A stretch of 64,000 nucleotides of DNA from Erpobdella octoculata. Taxonomy: Eukaryota; Annelida; Clitellata; Hirudinida; Erpobdellidae. Location: the NCBI GenBank assembly GCA_963978895.1, contig OZ022247.1, positions 14,206,312 through 14,270,311 of the forward strand, in the 5' to 3' direction. Both the position numbers and the translations under genes were made by a program. Within the stretch, counting starts at the first letter, position 1. Every line of letters starts with the position of its first letter. Below are positions 1-9,650 of this stretch, piece by piece. Under the pieces are notes generated by a model. That model was given only the letters and a program-made list of their open reading frames with translations, was not told the origin of the DNA and did no database searches.

Positions 1-315
1 TAGCAAACTAAAAAAATTAAAACTAATAAAAAAAACAAAATTTAGAAATTTTAATTTTATATTTTTTTTGGTCTTTTAAAAACAAACTTGAAGTCTGCAA
101 GTTGTGTTTCTCTAAGAAATTAATATTAACTCATGATTTTTATATTTGTTTTTTAATTTTTTTAAAAATGTTTGACATAACAAACCTCATTGTTAATTCG
201 AGTCCTTTGAGACACGTTACAAACTCCTCACATTCGTCTTTCGTCATTTCTAATCTGTCGTGGTGATGAGACATCTTGATTTTCTTTTTAAAGGATTTTT
301 GCAATTTTTCTGCAT
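1..315. other. AT-rich non-coding DNA
   Basis: Very AT-rich sequence with homopolymer A and T runs. I see no coding frame, RNA gene or repeat boundary in it. Confidence 0.6.
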
Positions 316-445
316 CAATTATAAATGTATGTATTGATTATAGATGTATGCATTAATTATAAATGTATGAATTAACTATAAATGTATGCAATAATTATAA
401 ATGTATGCATTAATGCACTAAATGTATGCACCAATTATAAATGAG
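316..445. repeat. Imperfect minisatellite, about 20-bp unit
   Basis: Six to seven degenerate copies of a unit close to AATTATAAATGTATGCATT follow each other. The units have diverged, so the array is not recent. Confidence 0.75.
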
Positions 446-717
446 TGAGTTTTATAATGATCACAATTGCAATATTTTATTTATAAAAAAAAGAATGCTT
501 AAATTTTTCTTTAGAACCACGTTTTTCTTACGCAATAAAAAGACAAAAATAACTTTCTGACTAAATAAAAGGTTTAAACCTACACACTTAGAGCTAGCAG
601 TAAAATTCTATAACTAATTACGTGGGTCGCATTCAAGAATATAAAATTGTGATCATGGAAAATTTCATACTCATAGATTATATAAAAATATGTCCAGCTC
701 TGAAAATAAGCTAGAAA
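446..717. other. Unassigned non-coding DNA
   Basis: No convincing coding or repeat signal. It adjoins the LINE fragment at 718-1123 and may hold its decayed continuation, but nothing is readable by eye. Confidence 0.4.
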
Positions 718-1123
718 TGTGGTCATTCCAGAGTTGTTGAAAACAGAAAATCCTAATAAGGTTCCATTGCATCTTTCTGTAATCAGAGAACCACGGCAGT
801 TTATTGTTAACTTATCAGACTTTTGTCTACCAGTTTTAAAAATGACTAGTTTAGTTTTTTTCAGGATTCAACACTAGCTTGTTTAAGTCCATATAGTGTA
901 AGACTTTTTCAGCTGTTTTGTTTAACTCTTCGTTCAATTGGCTAGGGGAGTCCGCAACAACTATTGCTGAAGTGTCTTCAGCATACATCATTAAAGGAGC
1001 TGGTACTGGTCAGAATAATAAAAATTAACAAAAATTGTCCTGAGCCCTGTGGACACCCCAACTGTTCAAATTTCTTTTCCAAGCAGAAATCTCTGACATT
1101 TACAGTTTGAGTTTGGTTAGACA
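718..1123 (-). pseudogene. LINE reverse transcriptase fragment (L2/CR1/Jockey-like)
   Basis: Read on the minus strand, this encodes pieces of a non-LTR retrotransposon reverse transcriptase. The order is TQTVNVRD, then GCPQGSGQ (equivalent of the conserved G-x-PQGS box), then after a frameshift YAEDTSAIV (degraded form of the catalytic F/Y-A-D-D box), then LNKLVLNPEK. This is the usual palm-domain order in L2, CR1 and Jockey-type LINEs. The second catalytic position reads E instead of D, and there are a frameshift and stops, so it is dead. Its upstream part is cut off exactly at the hAT element that starts at 1124. The exact clade cannot be decided from this piece. Confidence 0.75.
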
Positions 1124-2118
1124 CAGTGGCGTAGCTTCAGATTCAGGGCCCCCCCGCAAAAACTGTTATTGGGCCCCTTCTCCTTTTCATCACTTACAAC
1201 GGGGGCTTGTCCTTTGTCTGGGTAGTACTGCATTTTTCTTAAAAATTATGCATCTGCTAGTTTGTGCATTTCAGCACATTTACAGCGCTAAGGATCATTT
1301 ACACATTTGGTAGGCTACAAATCAAGGCTGACAGTTTGGCAAAATGCGCTTTCTATATATAAGCAGTCTAAGTTAGAGGGAACATGATTGAGGTTTGCAA
1401 AATGTTGTAAGGAAAATTTAATATTACTGTATTACCGGAGTTGGATTTAAATAAATTCAGTAACTCCAGGGAGCATCATCTAAAGTTAGCTGCAGGGGAG
1501 CCGGAATGGTTTTGAAAGTGGGGGGCCAAAAAAGTTTTTTGGGGTTTTTAAATGCACGTAGGCGAGTTTTATAAAAATTTATGATGAAAGGCATCTATAT
1601 CTCATATCATTGATTTTAAACCAAAAAAACTTTTCTAAAATAAAAAGTAAGAAACTGAATGACAGTCTAGTGTTTAGATAATTTCCTTTTTACCAAAGTC
1701 CAAAGTAACTATCATTTACAAAAGTTAACTACAAATTGCAATTTAAACTACCATTTACCAAAGAAATTATTTCTTCTGTCACTTAGCATACAAAAAGATT
1801 TACAAATTTCCAAAAAGTTTAGATTGTCTGTTTTTTCGTTATGTACAGTTAAAACATGACATGGTTTAATCTAGTTTGGGTCATTGTTGACTGCAAATAG
1901 GTTTTAATTCGACGCAATGCCGAAAAAAGTCTTTCTGATGTTTCATTTGATATCGGAAAAACCAAATACAATTTTAATCATTTGTGTACTTGTGACAATA
2001 TAGGTTTTGAAGTTTCATTTTTACTGAACATAACAATTGACAGACTCTCGACGAGTTTTTCATTATAAAATAATATTTTTATTTAACAATAAAGTAGGGG
2101 GGAAATGATTTTTGGCCC

Positions 2119-2213
2119 TGTCAGGGGTCGCTCTACCGGACCTCCTGACAAGTGTATCTTGCACCCGTCGACATGTCTAGACTCTCAGTCTAGACAGGAA
2201 CCTAGACATTAAT
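2119..2213 (+). repeat. Truncated 5' LTR
   Basis: The first 95 bp match the start of the 3' LTR with only about one visible substitution, then similarity stops abruptly at the start of the gag-like frame. The other two-thirds of the LTR, the primer-binding site and the leader are missing, so one deletion has joined the LTR start to gag. Confidence 0.85.
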
Positions 2214-3270
2214 GATGTTAGAAGAAGAACGAGAAAATAGAAAATTAAGATGGCTAGAATTAAAAGAGGTGAGAAGGAGGGAGGAACGAGCTGAAAGAGA
2301 CAGGGAAGAAACAAGGCGATGGAGAATAGAGGAACGCGAACGACTGATAGCTCGAGAAAATTTTGAAACTTCGGTTGAAAGTCGGGCTAGTCGGTGTATA
2401 TCAAATATTAGACCATTGGTAGGTGAATTTCCATCAATTATTCAGGAAATTCCTGGTTTTTTGAATTATTAGAAAAACAATTTATTATTAATAATGTCAA
2501 TAATGACATTAAAGCCAGGATTTTACAATCATGTTTGACTTGTAAGGCACGGAGTTTAATAACCCGTCTTCTACTCAATTAGAAAATTATGATAATGTTA
2601 TAACGGCTCTTTTAGCCGAACACAGAGTCAGTCCTGCCTATTTATTTAAAACAATATTTTCAATCTCTAACTAAAAAACCAGACCAAACGTTCTCTAGTT
2701 TGGCTTCCGAATTACATAATGAATTTTCACACTATGTTAAAAGTAGGGGGATTGATCGGAATTATGAACAACTAATAAGTTTGCTGTGCGCCGACCGGCT
2801 CAAGGAGTTGTTACCTGTTGACTGTCGAAATTTCGTTTAGACCCAAGAACAAAATAGATTGTTGTCTCATGAAGAGCTTTCTCAAGTGGCCGATAATTAT
2901 GCGGCTGCTCATGTTCAAAACCAGTCATCGTCTTTTCGCCAAGTAGTCAAATAAGATAGCTTAATTAACCGTCAACTTACACGAAGAAGCAATCATTACC
3001 CCTAGGGTAGCAGAATTAATACAGACTATTGCCTTATATAGCCTGCCTACCCCAACTTTGGCGTGTGATATAAAAACAAAATCTTTCCTTGAAAGCTCAC
3101 TGAATAAGGTGAATTCCGACTTAAAAACACAAGAAGTCAAAGTGATGACCGATCAGCCAGTTCTTGATTCACTTACACCAGTTTGTGTAGTGGGAGTTAA
3201 AGAAGAAATAGTCCCCGAGGTGCAAGTTGAGAGCAAGGCTGTTCACATGGATCTTCCGGTCTCATCCACA
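2214..3270 (+). pseudogene. gag-like polyprotein remnant of the LTR element
   Basis: The frame opens with about 40 highly charged residues (Glu/Arg-rich, coiled-coil-like, with ERENRK, RREERAERDREE and RRWRIEERER), then RPLVGEFPSIIQE. After frameshifts and stops it continues with KPDQTFSSLASELHNEF, SRGIDRNYEQL and VDCRNFV, then a linker up to about 3270. The Q-x(n)-F-x-x-L-x-x-E-L pattern is typical of helical capsid domains of Gypsy-type gag proteins. I see no CCHC zinc knuckle and no aspartic-protease DTGA motif. The last piece (from 3058) runs in frame into the myosin-like part. Assignment to gag rests on position and pattern, not on a database match. Confidence 0.55.
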
Positions 3271-3273
3271 TCT

Positions 3274-4317
3274 GATCATATTCAGAAGAAACTGCAATCC
3301 GAGTTTGATGACATCACCGTTCTTCTGGACAACGAAAAGTCAAAATTCTCAGTAATTGACAAATAGCAAAGAAAATTTGATTAAAGCCTGGCAGAAGAAA
3401 AGGCCATCTCTGAGAGGTTGACAATTGAAAGAGATACCTTGGAGAGGGATCTCAGAGAAAAGAAAAAAAATTCTCAACCTAACTCGACAAATTGATGGGC
3501 TGAACAAAGATGTGACCGAATCAAACTGAGCGAAAAGCCAACAGCAGAAAGAACTTGATGACCTGGTTTCTTCTAAAGATGACGTCGAAAAAAATGTTCA
3601 CGAGTTAGAAAAAGACAAAAGAGCTCTTGAAACTCAGGTGGAAACCCATGAGCAGATGATCGAAAAGCTCGAAGAGGAAGTTCTAGGAACCAAAGATGCC
3701 AAGTTGAGACTGGAAGTAAATATGCAAACCTTGAAAGATCAGTTGATGAAAGAGGCGCAGTCAAGAGAGGAAATGGATGAAGAAAGTATATATGGTTTTC
3801 TTAAAAAGATAAAAAACGTGGAAGCTGAACTTGAAGAAAAGAGGATACAGAGGCAGCTTTCAACGAATGCCCGGAAGAAGGTTGAAGGTGGCTTCAGACC
3901 TATGGAGGAACAACTTGCTGATGCTCTGAAAGTCAAAGATGATGCTGTGAATCAGTTCAAACGTAACCAGGACCAGATCAAAGAACTCATGTACGAGATC
4001 AATTTTATCAATGTAACCAAAGAAGAGATGTCAAATGCCAGTAAAGAGAGAAACAAGAGATACAAGCAGCTTGAAGCTGACTTTAGAGCTATTGAGGAAC
4101 AACTTACTGATGCTCTGAAAGTCAAAGATGAAGCTGTGAAGCAGTTCAAACGTTACCAGGTCCAGATCAAAGAATTCATGCACGAGATCGAATCTATCAA
4201 TGTAACCAAACAAGAAATGTCAAATGCCAGTAAAGATAAAAACAAGAGATACAAGCAGCTTGAAGCTGAACTCCAAATTCAGAAAGATCTGGCAGCTTCA
4301 GATAGACCCAGAAAAAC
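3274..4317 (+). pseudogene. Captured non-muscle myosin II heavy-chain tail fragment
   Basis: The translation follows the distal coiled-coil rod of non-muscle myosin II heavy chain in order. Landmarks are LQSEFDDI, QRKFD..LAEEKAIS, DLVSSKDDVEKNVHELEK, KRALETQVE, EEEV.GTKDAKLRLEVN, AELEEKR and KDLAASDR; vertebrate MYH9/MYH10 have MSSKDDV.KSVHELEK and TEDAKLRLEVN at equivalent places. It covers roughly 330 residues, with no head, neck or tailpiece. There are no introns. In-frame stops occur near 3364 and 3391, a frameshift in the A-run near 3463, and a stop near 3526; from about 3530 to 4320 one frame is open. It begins and ends inside retroelement sequence without poly(A) or 3' UTR, so it looks like an internal cDNA piece taken up by the LTR element rather than an ordinary processed pseudogene. 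Confidence 0.85.
3893..4270 (+). repeat. 189-bp in-frame tandem duplication in the myosin rod
   Basis: Two adjacent copies (3893-4081 and 4082-4270) encode EEQL.DALKVKD.AV.QFKR and NVTK.EMSNASK at the same offsets. The shift is 189 bp, that is 63 codons or exactly nine heptads, so coiled-coil phase is kept across the junction. The copies differ at several codons, so the duplication is not new. Confidence 0.85.
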
Positions 4318-4329
4318 TCTACATGAAAA

Positions 4330-4566
4330 CTACGAACAAGATATCTATGAGCGTCATTATAACACCCGTAAAAAATATAATTCTTGGATACTGCTTTATG
4401 GTCACCAGACCATATATTCCGATCATAATTCCCTCTTTTATCTCACGGAGCCGCCGATTTCCTTTCCCAGGTAGTAGTCTCTCAACACGGAGAGCTAAAC
4501 GACATTTTTTTACTTGTAGTAATTGTGTTTATTATTATGTTTATTATTTACTGTTATAAACTTTGA
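4330..4566 (+). pseudogene. Possible pol RNase H remnant and hydrophobic tail
   Basis: After the myosin part one frame reads LLYGHQTIYSDHNSLFYL, resembling the T-D-H-x-x-L-x-x-L motif near the end of Ty3/Gypsy RNase H. A second frame (4444-4566) reads HGAADFLSQ, resembling the ADALSR motif that closes that domain. It continues into LNDIFLLVVIVFIIMFIIY, a run long enough to span a membrane, followed by YKL and a stop. A membrane segment at the 3' end of an LTR element could be an envelope-like relic. Both readings are inferences from short motifs, and a deletion and frameshift lie between them. Confidence 0.4.
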
Positions 4567-5085
4567 AATGTTGTTTTCTAAGATAAGCCCAGAGGCACAT
4601 TGCACTAGTTGTATTTCTAGGGGCATAGGTTTTCTCTTTTGTTGTCTTAGTTGCAGATCGTTGTACTATTCTTTAATTAATGATATTGTTGAAGTAGTTG
4701 AACTTTTTTGATATGACGTGATGATGATTCCTTCGTTAATACAATTCAGACCGGTATGGGATGGGTCGAGCTGGTTGTATGGGTGGTTTTACTGGTGGGA
4801 GTAAAAGTTACTTTCAGGAAGGAAATCTCCAGTTTAAAGTCTACCTTTAAGCCCTGGTAGACACGATACATCGACGAACGAACACCCATTCTTCATCCAG
4901 ATTATCTACAAAGTTCTTCTTCTCCGATTCCACCCACTCCGCATCTTCCTCGTCGTCCTCTTCGATGTCCCCGACCTTGAAGCCCAGGTAGGCACGATAC
5001 ATCGACGAACGAACACCCATTCTTCATCAAGTACTGTGAAAGCAAACCTTTAAGATATTGAAAGACTGTTCAACATCTTCGTTTT
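4567..5085 (+). other. 3' non-coding part of the LTR element, with a direct repeat
   Basis: No reading frame is recognised. A 50-bp segment containing ACACGATACATCGACGAACG occurs at 4851-4900 and again, almost unchanged, at 4979-5030, about 130 bp apart. The stretch between is rich in TCTTC and CCTCG motifs. Confidence 0.6.
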
Positions 5086-5094
5086 GAGGGAGAG
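5086..5094 (+). other. Polypurine tract of the LTR element
   Basis: GAGGGAGAG lies three bases upstream of the 3' LTR, where the plus-strand primer of LTR retroelements sits. Confidence 0.65.
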
Positions 5095-5224
5095 TTATGT
5101 CAGGGGTCGCTCTACCGGACCTCCTGACAAGTGTATCTTGCACCCGTCGACCTGTCTAGACTCTCAGTCTAGACAGGAACCTAGACATTAATTCTCAGAC
5201 GTTCTTTTGCGCGTTTTCTGAGAC

Positions 5225-5234
5225 TATATATATA
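5225..5234 (+). promoter_or_regulatory. TATA-box-like run in the 3' LTR
   Basis: TATATATATA lies inside the LTR, about 95 bp upstream of the AATAAA signal. This is the usual arrangement for an LTR promoter, but in a TA-rich genome the match alone is weak. Confidence 0.45.
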
Positions 5235-5328
5235 GCGAATTGAACCCCGCCAGGAGAGAGCTAGCTATTTAGTATCAGGCGAAGTCCTGCGTGTTTTGTA
5301 TTTGATTTTTTGTTATTAACTGCGCTTT

Positions 5329-5334
5329 AATAAA
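5329..5334 (+). terminator. Polyadenylation signal in the 3' LTR
   Basis: AATAAA lies 72 bp before the LTR end and is followed by a T/GT-rich stretch (TTTTTTGTTGTCG), as in functional cleavage/polyadenylation sites. Confidence 0.55.
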
Positions 5335-5869
5335 ATTTTTTGTTGTCGTTCTGAGTTGTCTTTTATACCTGGTGTTCACGTCATTCCTGCAGGGAAGACT
5401 GTGACAGGCCCCTCTACTTTTGAGAGTGGGGGGCCACTGGCCCCCTTGTTCCGGCGCCGATGTTTGACCCCCAGAAAACGTAATCATGATTTTAGTCTAA
5501 AAAAACGCAACTTCTAATCGACGTTTATTTTGTAGACAATTATAAAACGTAACACGTCAGTTATGATAATGACCCAGATTGAGTCTCAAGAGTCATCTGT
5601 AAATTAAATGAATGCACACAGTACACATGCAACGATGTCATAAGTGTTCATAGTGATGTAAGACTTTTGTGAGTGCATGCATGAAGGTAAATTTTTTGTG
5701 AAAAACAACAACACTTGAAAATGTTCTGGCCCCAATCCTCATGGGCCTTCCCGCATTGCGGGGTCTGCAGGGGCGGTAGTTACGCCTTTGGTTAGAAAAT
5801 CTTCCACATTTTACGGCCGAAAACCAAAAAATTGTTACTTATTTCAAGCACAGTGAGTAGGCCTGTCGC

Positions 5870-6782
5870 TATCTGTCGGAATGTCAAAATACCTGCAAAG
5901 TTCCTGTGCACAAACTAAAACAGATGTGGAGACTAGGTGGAACAGTACATTCCTGATGCTTGAGTGATTGGCTGAGCAGTGCAAGTCGTTGAATTTATAC
6001 AGCGTCGAGAATGGTGGAATCGATGTTCTTTCAAAAACAGAATGGGACTTCGTAGATCCAATTGTTTGTATTCTTAAGCCATTCTACGATGCGACTCTAG
6101 AAATATGCCATGATGACTCGTGAATATAACTTGTCATACCAATCTTAATGCAACTGAATGCTAAGTTGAAATCAACACCTGAAGATTGCGAGTAATGCAG
6201 ATGAAGGCCGCATTACGAGAAGCGATGAATCGGCGTTTTGGGCAAATTAAGACAATGCCCAATTTTATCGTGGCGACGTTGCTAGATCCTAGATTCAAAG
6301 ATATGTATTTTGACAGTGAACAAAAAGATGCAGCCAAGAACACGATTATCAAATTCCTACACCAAGCACCTGATGTTCATAATGACGAGCCCACGGCACC
6401 AGTAGTAGATAGTCAGGCACCGGCTTCGTCGAGTCTGTGGGACGACTATGACAACGTTGACGCATCTGACAAATTAACGAAAACAGCGTTGCAATCATCG
6501 ACTCCAGATACAGTCGAGAAGCAGCTATCTATCTATATGGAAGAACCTCATGTTCCGCATTCTACCAATATCTACGGATATTGGTACAACAGCCAGTTTC
6601 ACCTTCTTGAGCCAGCAGTGAGAAAATATCTGTCTGCTCCTCCGACAAGCGTTGCCAGTGAATAGATGTTCAGTGCTGCGGGTCAAATTTATGCTGATCC
6701 TAGTAGCAATTTGCTAGGAGAGAACGTAGACAAACTGTTATTTCTAGCATATAATATTCGTTTATTCAACTTTGACTACTGA
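5870..6782 (+). pseudogene. hAT transposase remnant (ZBED-like), C-terminal half
   Basis: The translation shows DVETRWNSTFLML, a hallmark of the hAT catalytic core, then WDFVDPIV and LKPFYDAT, then a frame with ATLLDPRFKDMYF. It ends in the dimerisation region: YWYNSQFHLLEPAVRKYLS, SVASE, MFSAAGQIYADP and LLGENVDKLLFLAYN, closing in NFDY and a stop. The family is known from cut-and-paste transposases and ZBED-type domesticated proteins. In-frame stops occur near 5959 and 6119, a frameshift near 6190, and a TAG at 6663 where the family has Arg. The N-terminal BED finger was not found, and terminal repeats were not identified, so element borders are unknown. Confidence 0.85.
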
Positions 6783-7055
6783 TTTTCTGTTAAATAAACT
6801 GTTTAATTTTGAATCGATTGACGTTGTTTAGTCTACTTATGTTACTCCTGGACAACGAATTTAAATTAGTTGCTTAATTGGTTAACATAGTGTTCAAAAA
6901 ATCATTTACGGTCGGCCCCTATCTACCATGTCAAACGCACTACTAAAGTAAAAAAAGGCTCCTGTGAACTTAAGATTGTGTAAAGATGTTGTCCAAATAA
7001 TAGATGCTCTCAATAGCGCCGATGAATTAGATCTTTTTTTAAACCATGTTTTTTT
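6783..7055. other. Unassigned AT-rich DNA downstream of the hAT transposase
   Basis: Probably the 3' flank of the hAT element. GGTCGGCCCC near 6912 could belong to a terminal repeat but has no partner that I found. Confidence 0.35.
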
Positions 7056-7107
7056 TTTAAATGATAGTTTATAGTCTTTTACGCCATGTGTTTTAAGACA
7101 CGATTTA
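7056..7107 (-). repeat. 3'-tail fragment of a SINE/LINE family
   Basis: On the minus strand it reads GTCTTAAAACAC, GGCGTAAAAG, ACTATAAACTATC. The same tail occurs at 21835-22093, 41558-41815 and 51614-51666. Confidence 0.6.
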
Positions 7108-7186
7108 AACCATGTGGTTCGGTTGGCAGTATATGTAAATTTGTCAGGTATTCAGATGATCTAACTATTTCTTCATTATTTTTTTA

Positions 7187-8870
7187 TCATGCTTTAATAA
7201 GGCTAATTGGGTGATAGTTTTCAATGTTGGATTTAGATTTTTTCTTATAAATAGGTACGATTTTGGAGTGCTGCCAAATATGTGGAAAGACATCGGATTT
7301 GAAATATTTCTTTATAATTTGTGTAAGAGGTGAAACTATTGTTTCCCCGCATAACTTCAACATTTCTGTAGATATACCGTCGAGGTCCAGAGAAGATGAT
7401 TTTTTCATTTTTGAAATGGTTTTCCAAACTGTATGATAGGAGACTTCTTTAAAACAAAATTCATTTTGTCCGATCTTGAGTCGATTCGCTTTAGCGGCTG
7501 CAAATTGAAAAGGGTCCCCATTTGTTGTGGGAATCTGACTTGAGAGTTTAAGTACTTTGTTGATAAAGAATTTATTAAACTCATTCCGATTTTTTTCGTT
7601 TTCAACAATATGACCATTTTGTTAAATTTTTAATTCATATTTTTCTTTTTTTCCAAACATTTTATCCATAATTTTTCATACTTCATTTGGATTGGCAAGT
7701 ATTTTTTAGAATTATTTTTCTTCTTGCTATATTTGTGCACTTATTCCTCAGTTTTTTGAATTTTTCGTGATTGCCACATTTTTTAGCTCTATCTCTTTCA
7801 TGTTTCAGATTCAAAATTTCTAGAATAATTTTTCTCAAAACTGCGTCCATTTCATGAAGATCAAGATCCAAAAAATGTAGCTACTGCTGTTTACTTATTA
7901 GCTCATTTTGAAATTCTGAAGTTTTCAATTTGTTGAAGTTTCTCTTTTGAATTTATGTTTTTTTTATCATTGGCGTTATATTCGTTAGCGGATAATCCAA
8001 TATCAATAATAATGGCCAAGTGGTCGCTGCAGCCAACTTCAAATATACTGATATTTAAAATGCTATATTAATGATTTTTTGTTAACCAATCAAGAAAAGA
8101 TGTCATTCGTTTTCCTTCCTTGAGTCATTGCCATGTTATACCTGAAAACCATATTTTCTAACCTAGTTTTAGGATGCCAGAATTAAGGGTGCCTGCCTTT
8201 TTAAGTTTTCCATAATTTTTGTGTCTTCATAAGTCAAGATTTCAATCACTAATGGAAAATATTCTAAACTTGTTAGCCATGGCCAATCCATCTAGAATAA
8301 CTGCAATGTCACTATCCTGATTTAAAATCAATAATTTTATAGTTTTTTGGGAATTTGTTAATTTATTTGGAACGAAATAAATTCTACTTTTTTTTATTTT
8401 TTTGATGTGGGTTGTTCATGTGGCCATAGAAAACCCATTTCCCGTTTTCCTGAGATGTTTTTAAGCAAGCCTCCACCCACATTTGTTTGTAAAATTGTTT
8501 CTGCTCACTCATTAAATCTGGTTCTACCCTATACTTTGTTCCATTCATGATATTACATTCTCTTTACTTGGTGTTACCTCTTGCTTCCAGCAGTTTTTCC
8601 TTTAGTGATTTGTCTTTGAGTTTGACCAGAATTGGTCTGTAATCAAATTCGGGAGTACTTTTTCCAAGTCTTGTAGTGTATTCAATCACTGGTTTGATTT
8701 CGTCAATATTTATCCCGGTGTCCCTGATATCTAAGATTTCTAAAATGATAGCCATATTTTCTTCTTTTCTTTCTTTTGGGTCACGTTTTTTAAATTCTTT
8801 TATACCTCTGACGATTATGTCGATGTTTTTTCTCTAACTTTGACATTTCAAGTACCACTGATGCTTATAT
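7187..8870 (-). pseudogene. Degenerate LINE with ORF1-like and ORF2 RT pieces
   Basis: Read right to left, an ORF1-like piece (8755-8564) encodes EFDYRPILVKLKDKSLKEKL, as in the RNA-binding domain of LINE ORF1 proteins. Next come NGKWVFYGHMNNPHQ (about 8440-8400) and a linker with many stops. A lysine-rich piece (7871-7683) corresponds to the segment between endonuclease and RT. Finally SSSLDLDGISTEMLK and IVPIYKKKSKSNIENYHPIS mark the start of the RT domain. The P-I-S-L box is the last recognisable motif, so the rest of RT is missing on the left. It resembles L2/Jockey-type LINEs; many stops and frameshifts make it inactive. Confidence 0.75.
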
Positions 8871-8889
8871 ATCTGATACTTAGTTCAAA

Positions 8890-9062
8890 TAAAATTGTTT
8901 TTCAATCTTTTTTAAATGCTTTTATTTAATTACACTTGTCTCTCTGTTTGTTTGTTTATCTGTGGTGATCAAATCTTAGAAACAAAAATTCATCCACTTT
9001 TTGACCACCTGGAGCTCTAAAACCTTTAGAAAAGCTTTATTCTGGATGTCAATACATGAATT
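8890..9062 (-). repeat. Dispersed repeat with (ACAA/ACAG) core
   Basis: On the minus strand it reads CATGTATTGACATCCAGAAT, then GGTGGTCAAAAAGTGG, an A/C-rich core, and AAATAAAAGCATTTAAA. The same order occurs at 36700-36835 and, more diverged, in copies near 10424, 22210, 35455, 58205 and 58875. Confidence 0.7.
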
Positions 9063-9116
9063 TAATGTTTTCGACATGGATTAGGCCTTAAATCAGTGGT
9101 TCCCACATTTTTTAAC

Positions 9117-9650
9117 GGTTATTGTAAGGTTTATCGACAGTTGACAGTAAATCGACCTTAATTGGAAAATCGACTAACCTGCGAAGGAGTCGATTATCCT
9201 GCGAAGGAGTCGATTATCCTGCGTAGGAGTCGATTATCCTGCGAAGGAGTCGATTATCCATCGAAGGAGTCGATTATCCTGCAAGTCGATTATCCTGCAA
9301 GTCGATTATCCTGCAAGTCGACTATCCTGCAAGTCGATTATCCTGCAAGTCGATTATCCTGCAAGTCGATTATCCTGCAAGTCGATTATCCTGCAAGTCG
9401 ATTAACCTGCAAGTCGATTATCCTGCAAGTCGATTATCCTGCAAGTCGATTATCCTGCAAGTCGATTATCCTGCAAGTTGATTATCCGGCAAGTCGACTC
9501 CTTCGCAGGATAATCGACTTCTTCGCAGGATAATCGACTTCTTCGCAGGATATTCGACTTCTTCGCAGGATAATCGACTCCTTCGCAGGTTAATCGACTT
9601 TCCAATTTAAGTCGATTAACTGTCAACTGTCGATAAAAACACAGTTCCCT
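9117..9650. mobile_element. Fold-back element with tandem-repeat arms, 9-bp duplication
   Basis: The insertion is flanked by TTTTTTAAC on both sides (9108-9116 and 9651-9659). The related hAT copy at 36507-36520 has this site once, so the empty site is visible in the same window. The ends share TTTATCGACAGTTGACAG in inverted orientation, followed by arms made of a 20-bp unit (GCGAAGGAGTCGATTATCCT) on the left and its reverse complement on the right. The middle is about ten copies of a 16-bp unit (AAGTCGATTATCCTGC). A 9-bp duplication is typical of Mutator-like transposons, but no transposase is present. The outermost bases of the two ends do not match well. Confidence 0.85.

Larger units (their letters stand above)
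2119..5406 (+). mobile_element. Defective LTR retrotransposon carrying a myosin II tail segment
   Basis: Both outer ends share the sequence beginning TGTCAGGGGTCGCTCTACCG; the 3' LTR ends in TGTGACA, giving TG...CA termini. The element is flanked by a perfect 5-bp duplication GGCCC (2114-2118 and 5407-5411), as expected from a retroviral-type integrase. From 5' to 3' it contains a truncated 5' LTR, a gag-like reading frame, about 1 kb of myosin heavy-chain coiled coil, an RNase H-like remnant with a hydrophobic tail, a non-coding stretch, a polypurine tract and a complete 3' LTR. Protease, most of reverse transcriptase and integrase are not recognisable. It is internally deleted, frameshifted and immobile on its own. 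Confidence 0.85.
5098..5406 (+). repeat. Complete 3' LTR
   Basis: It is 309 bp, starts TGTCAGG and ends TGTGACA, with short inverted termini TGTCA/TGACA. A palindromic TCTAGACTCTCAGTCTAGA-like segment lies near its start. It contains a TATA-like run and a polyadenylation signal in the expected order. Confidence 0.85.
1124..5790. mobile_element. hAT-type DNA transposon interrupted by an LTR retrotransposon
   Basis: The left end reads CAGTGGCGTAGCTTCAG and the reverse complement of the right end reads CAAAGGCGTAACTACCG, an imperfect terminal inverted repeat of a kind common in hAT elements. Flanking 8-mers are GTTAGACA (1116-1123) and GTTAGAAA (5791-5798), a 7/8 target duplication of the length hAT makes. 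GC-rich subterminal runs occur at both ends. No transposase was recognised inside; without the LTR element (2119-5406) the remainder is about 1.4 kb, fitting a non-autonomous element. A further internal inverted pair (GAGCCGGAA near 1498, TTCCGGCGCC near 5450) is unexplained. Confidence 0.6.

Noticed and set aside
3573..4213. Minus-strand Ser/Phe-rich frames opposite the myosin segment
   Set aside because: Antisense readings of coiled-coil codons.
1496..5458. A second DNA transposon with GAGCCGGAA/TTCCGGCGCC ends inside the outer hAT
   Set aside because: The ends pair only over about 10 bp and the flanking bases give no target duplication.
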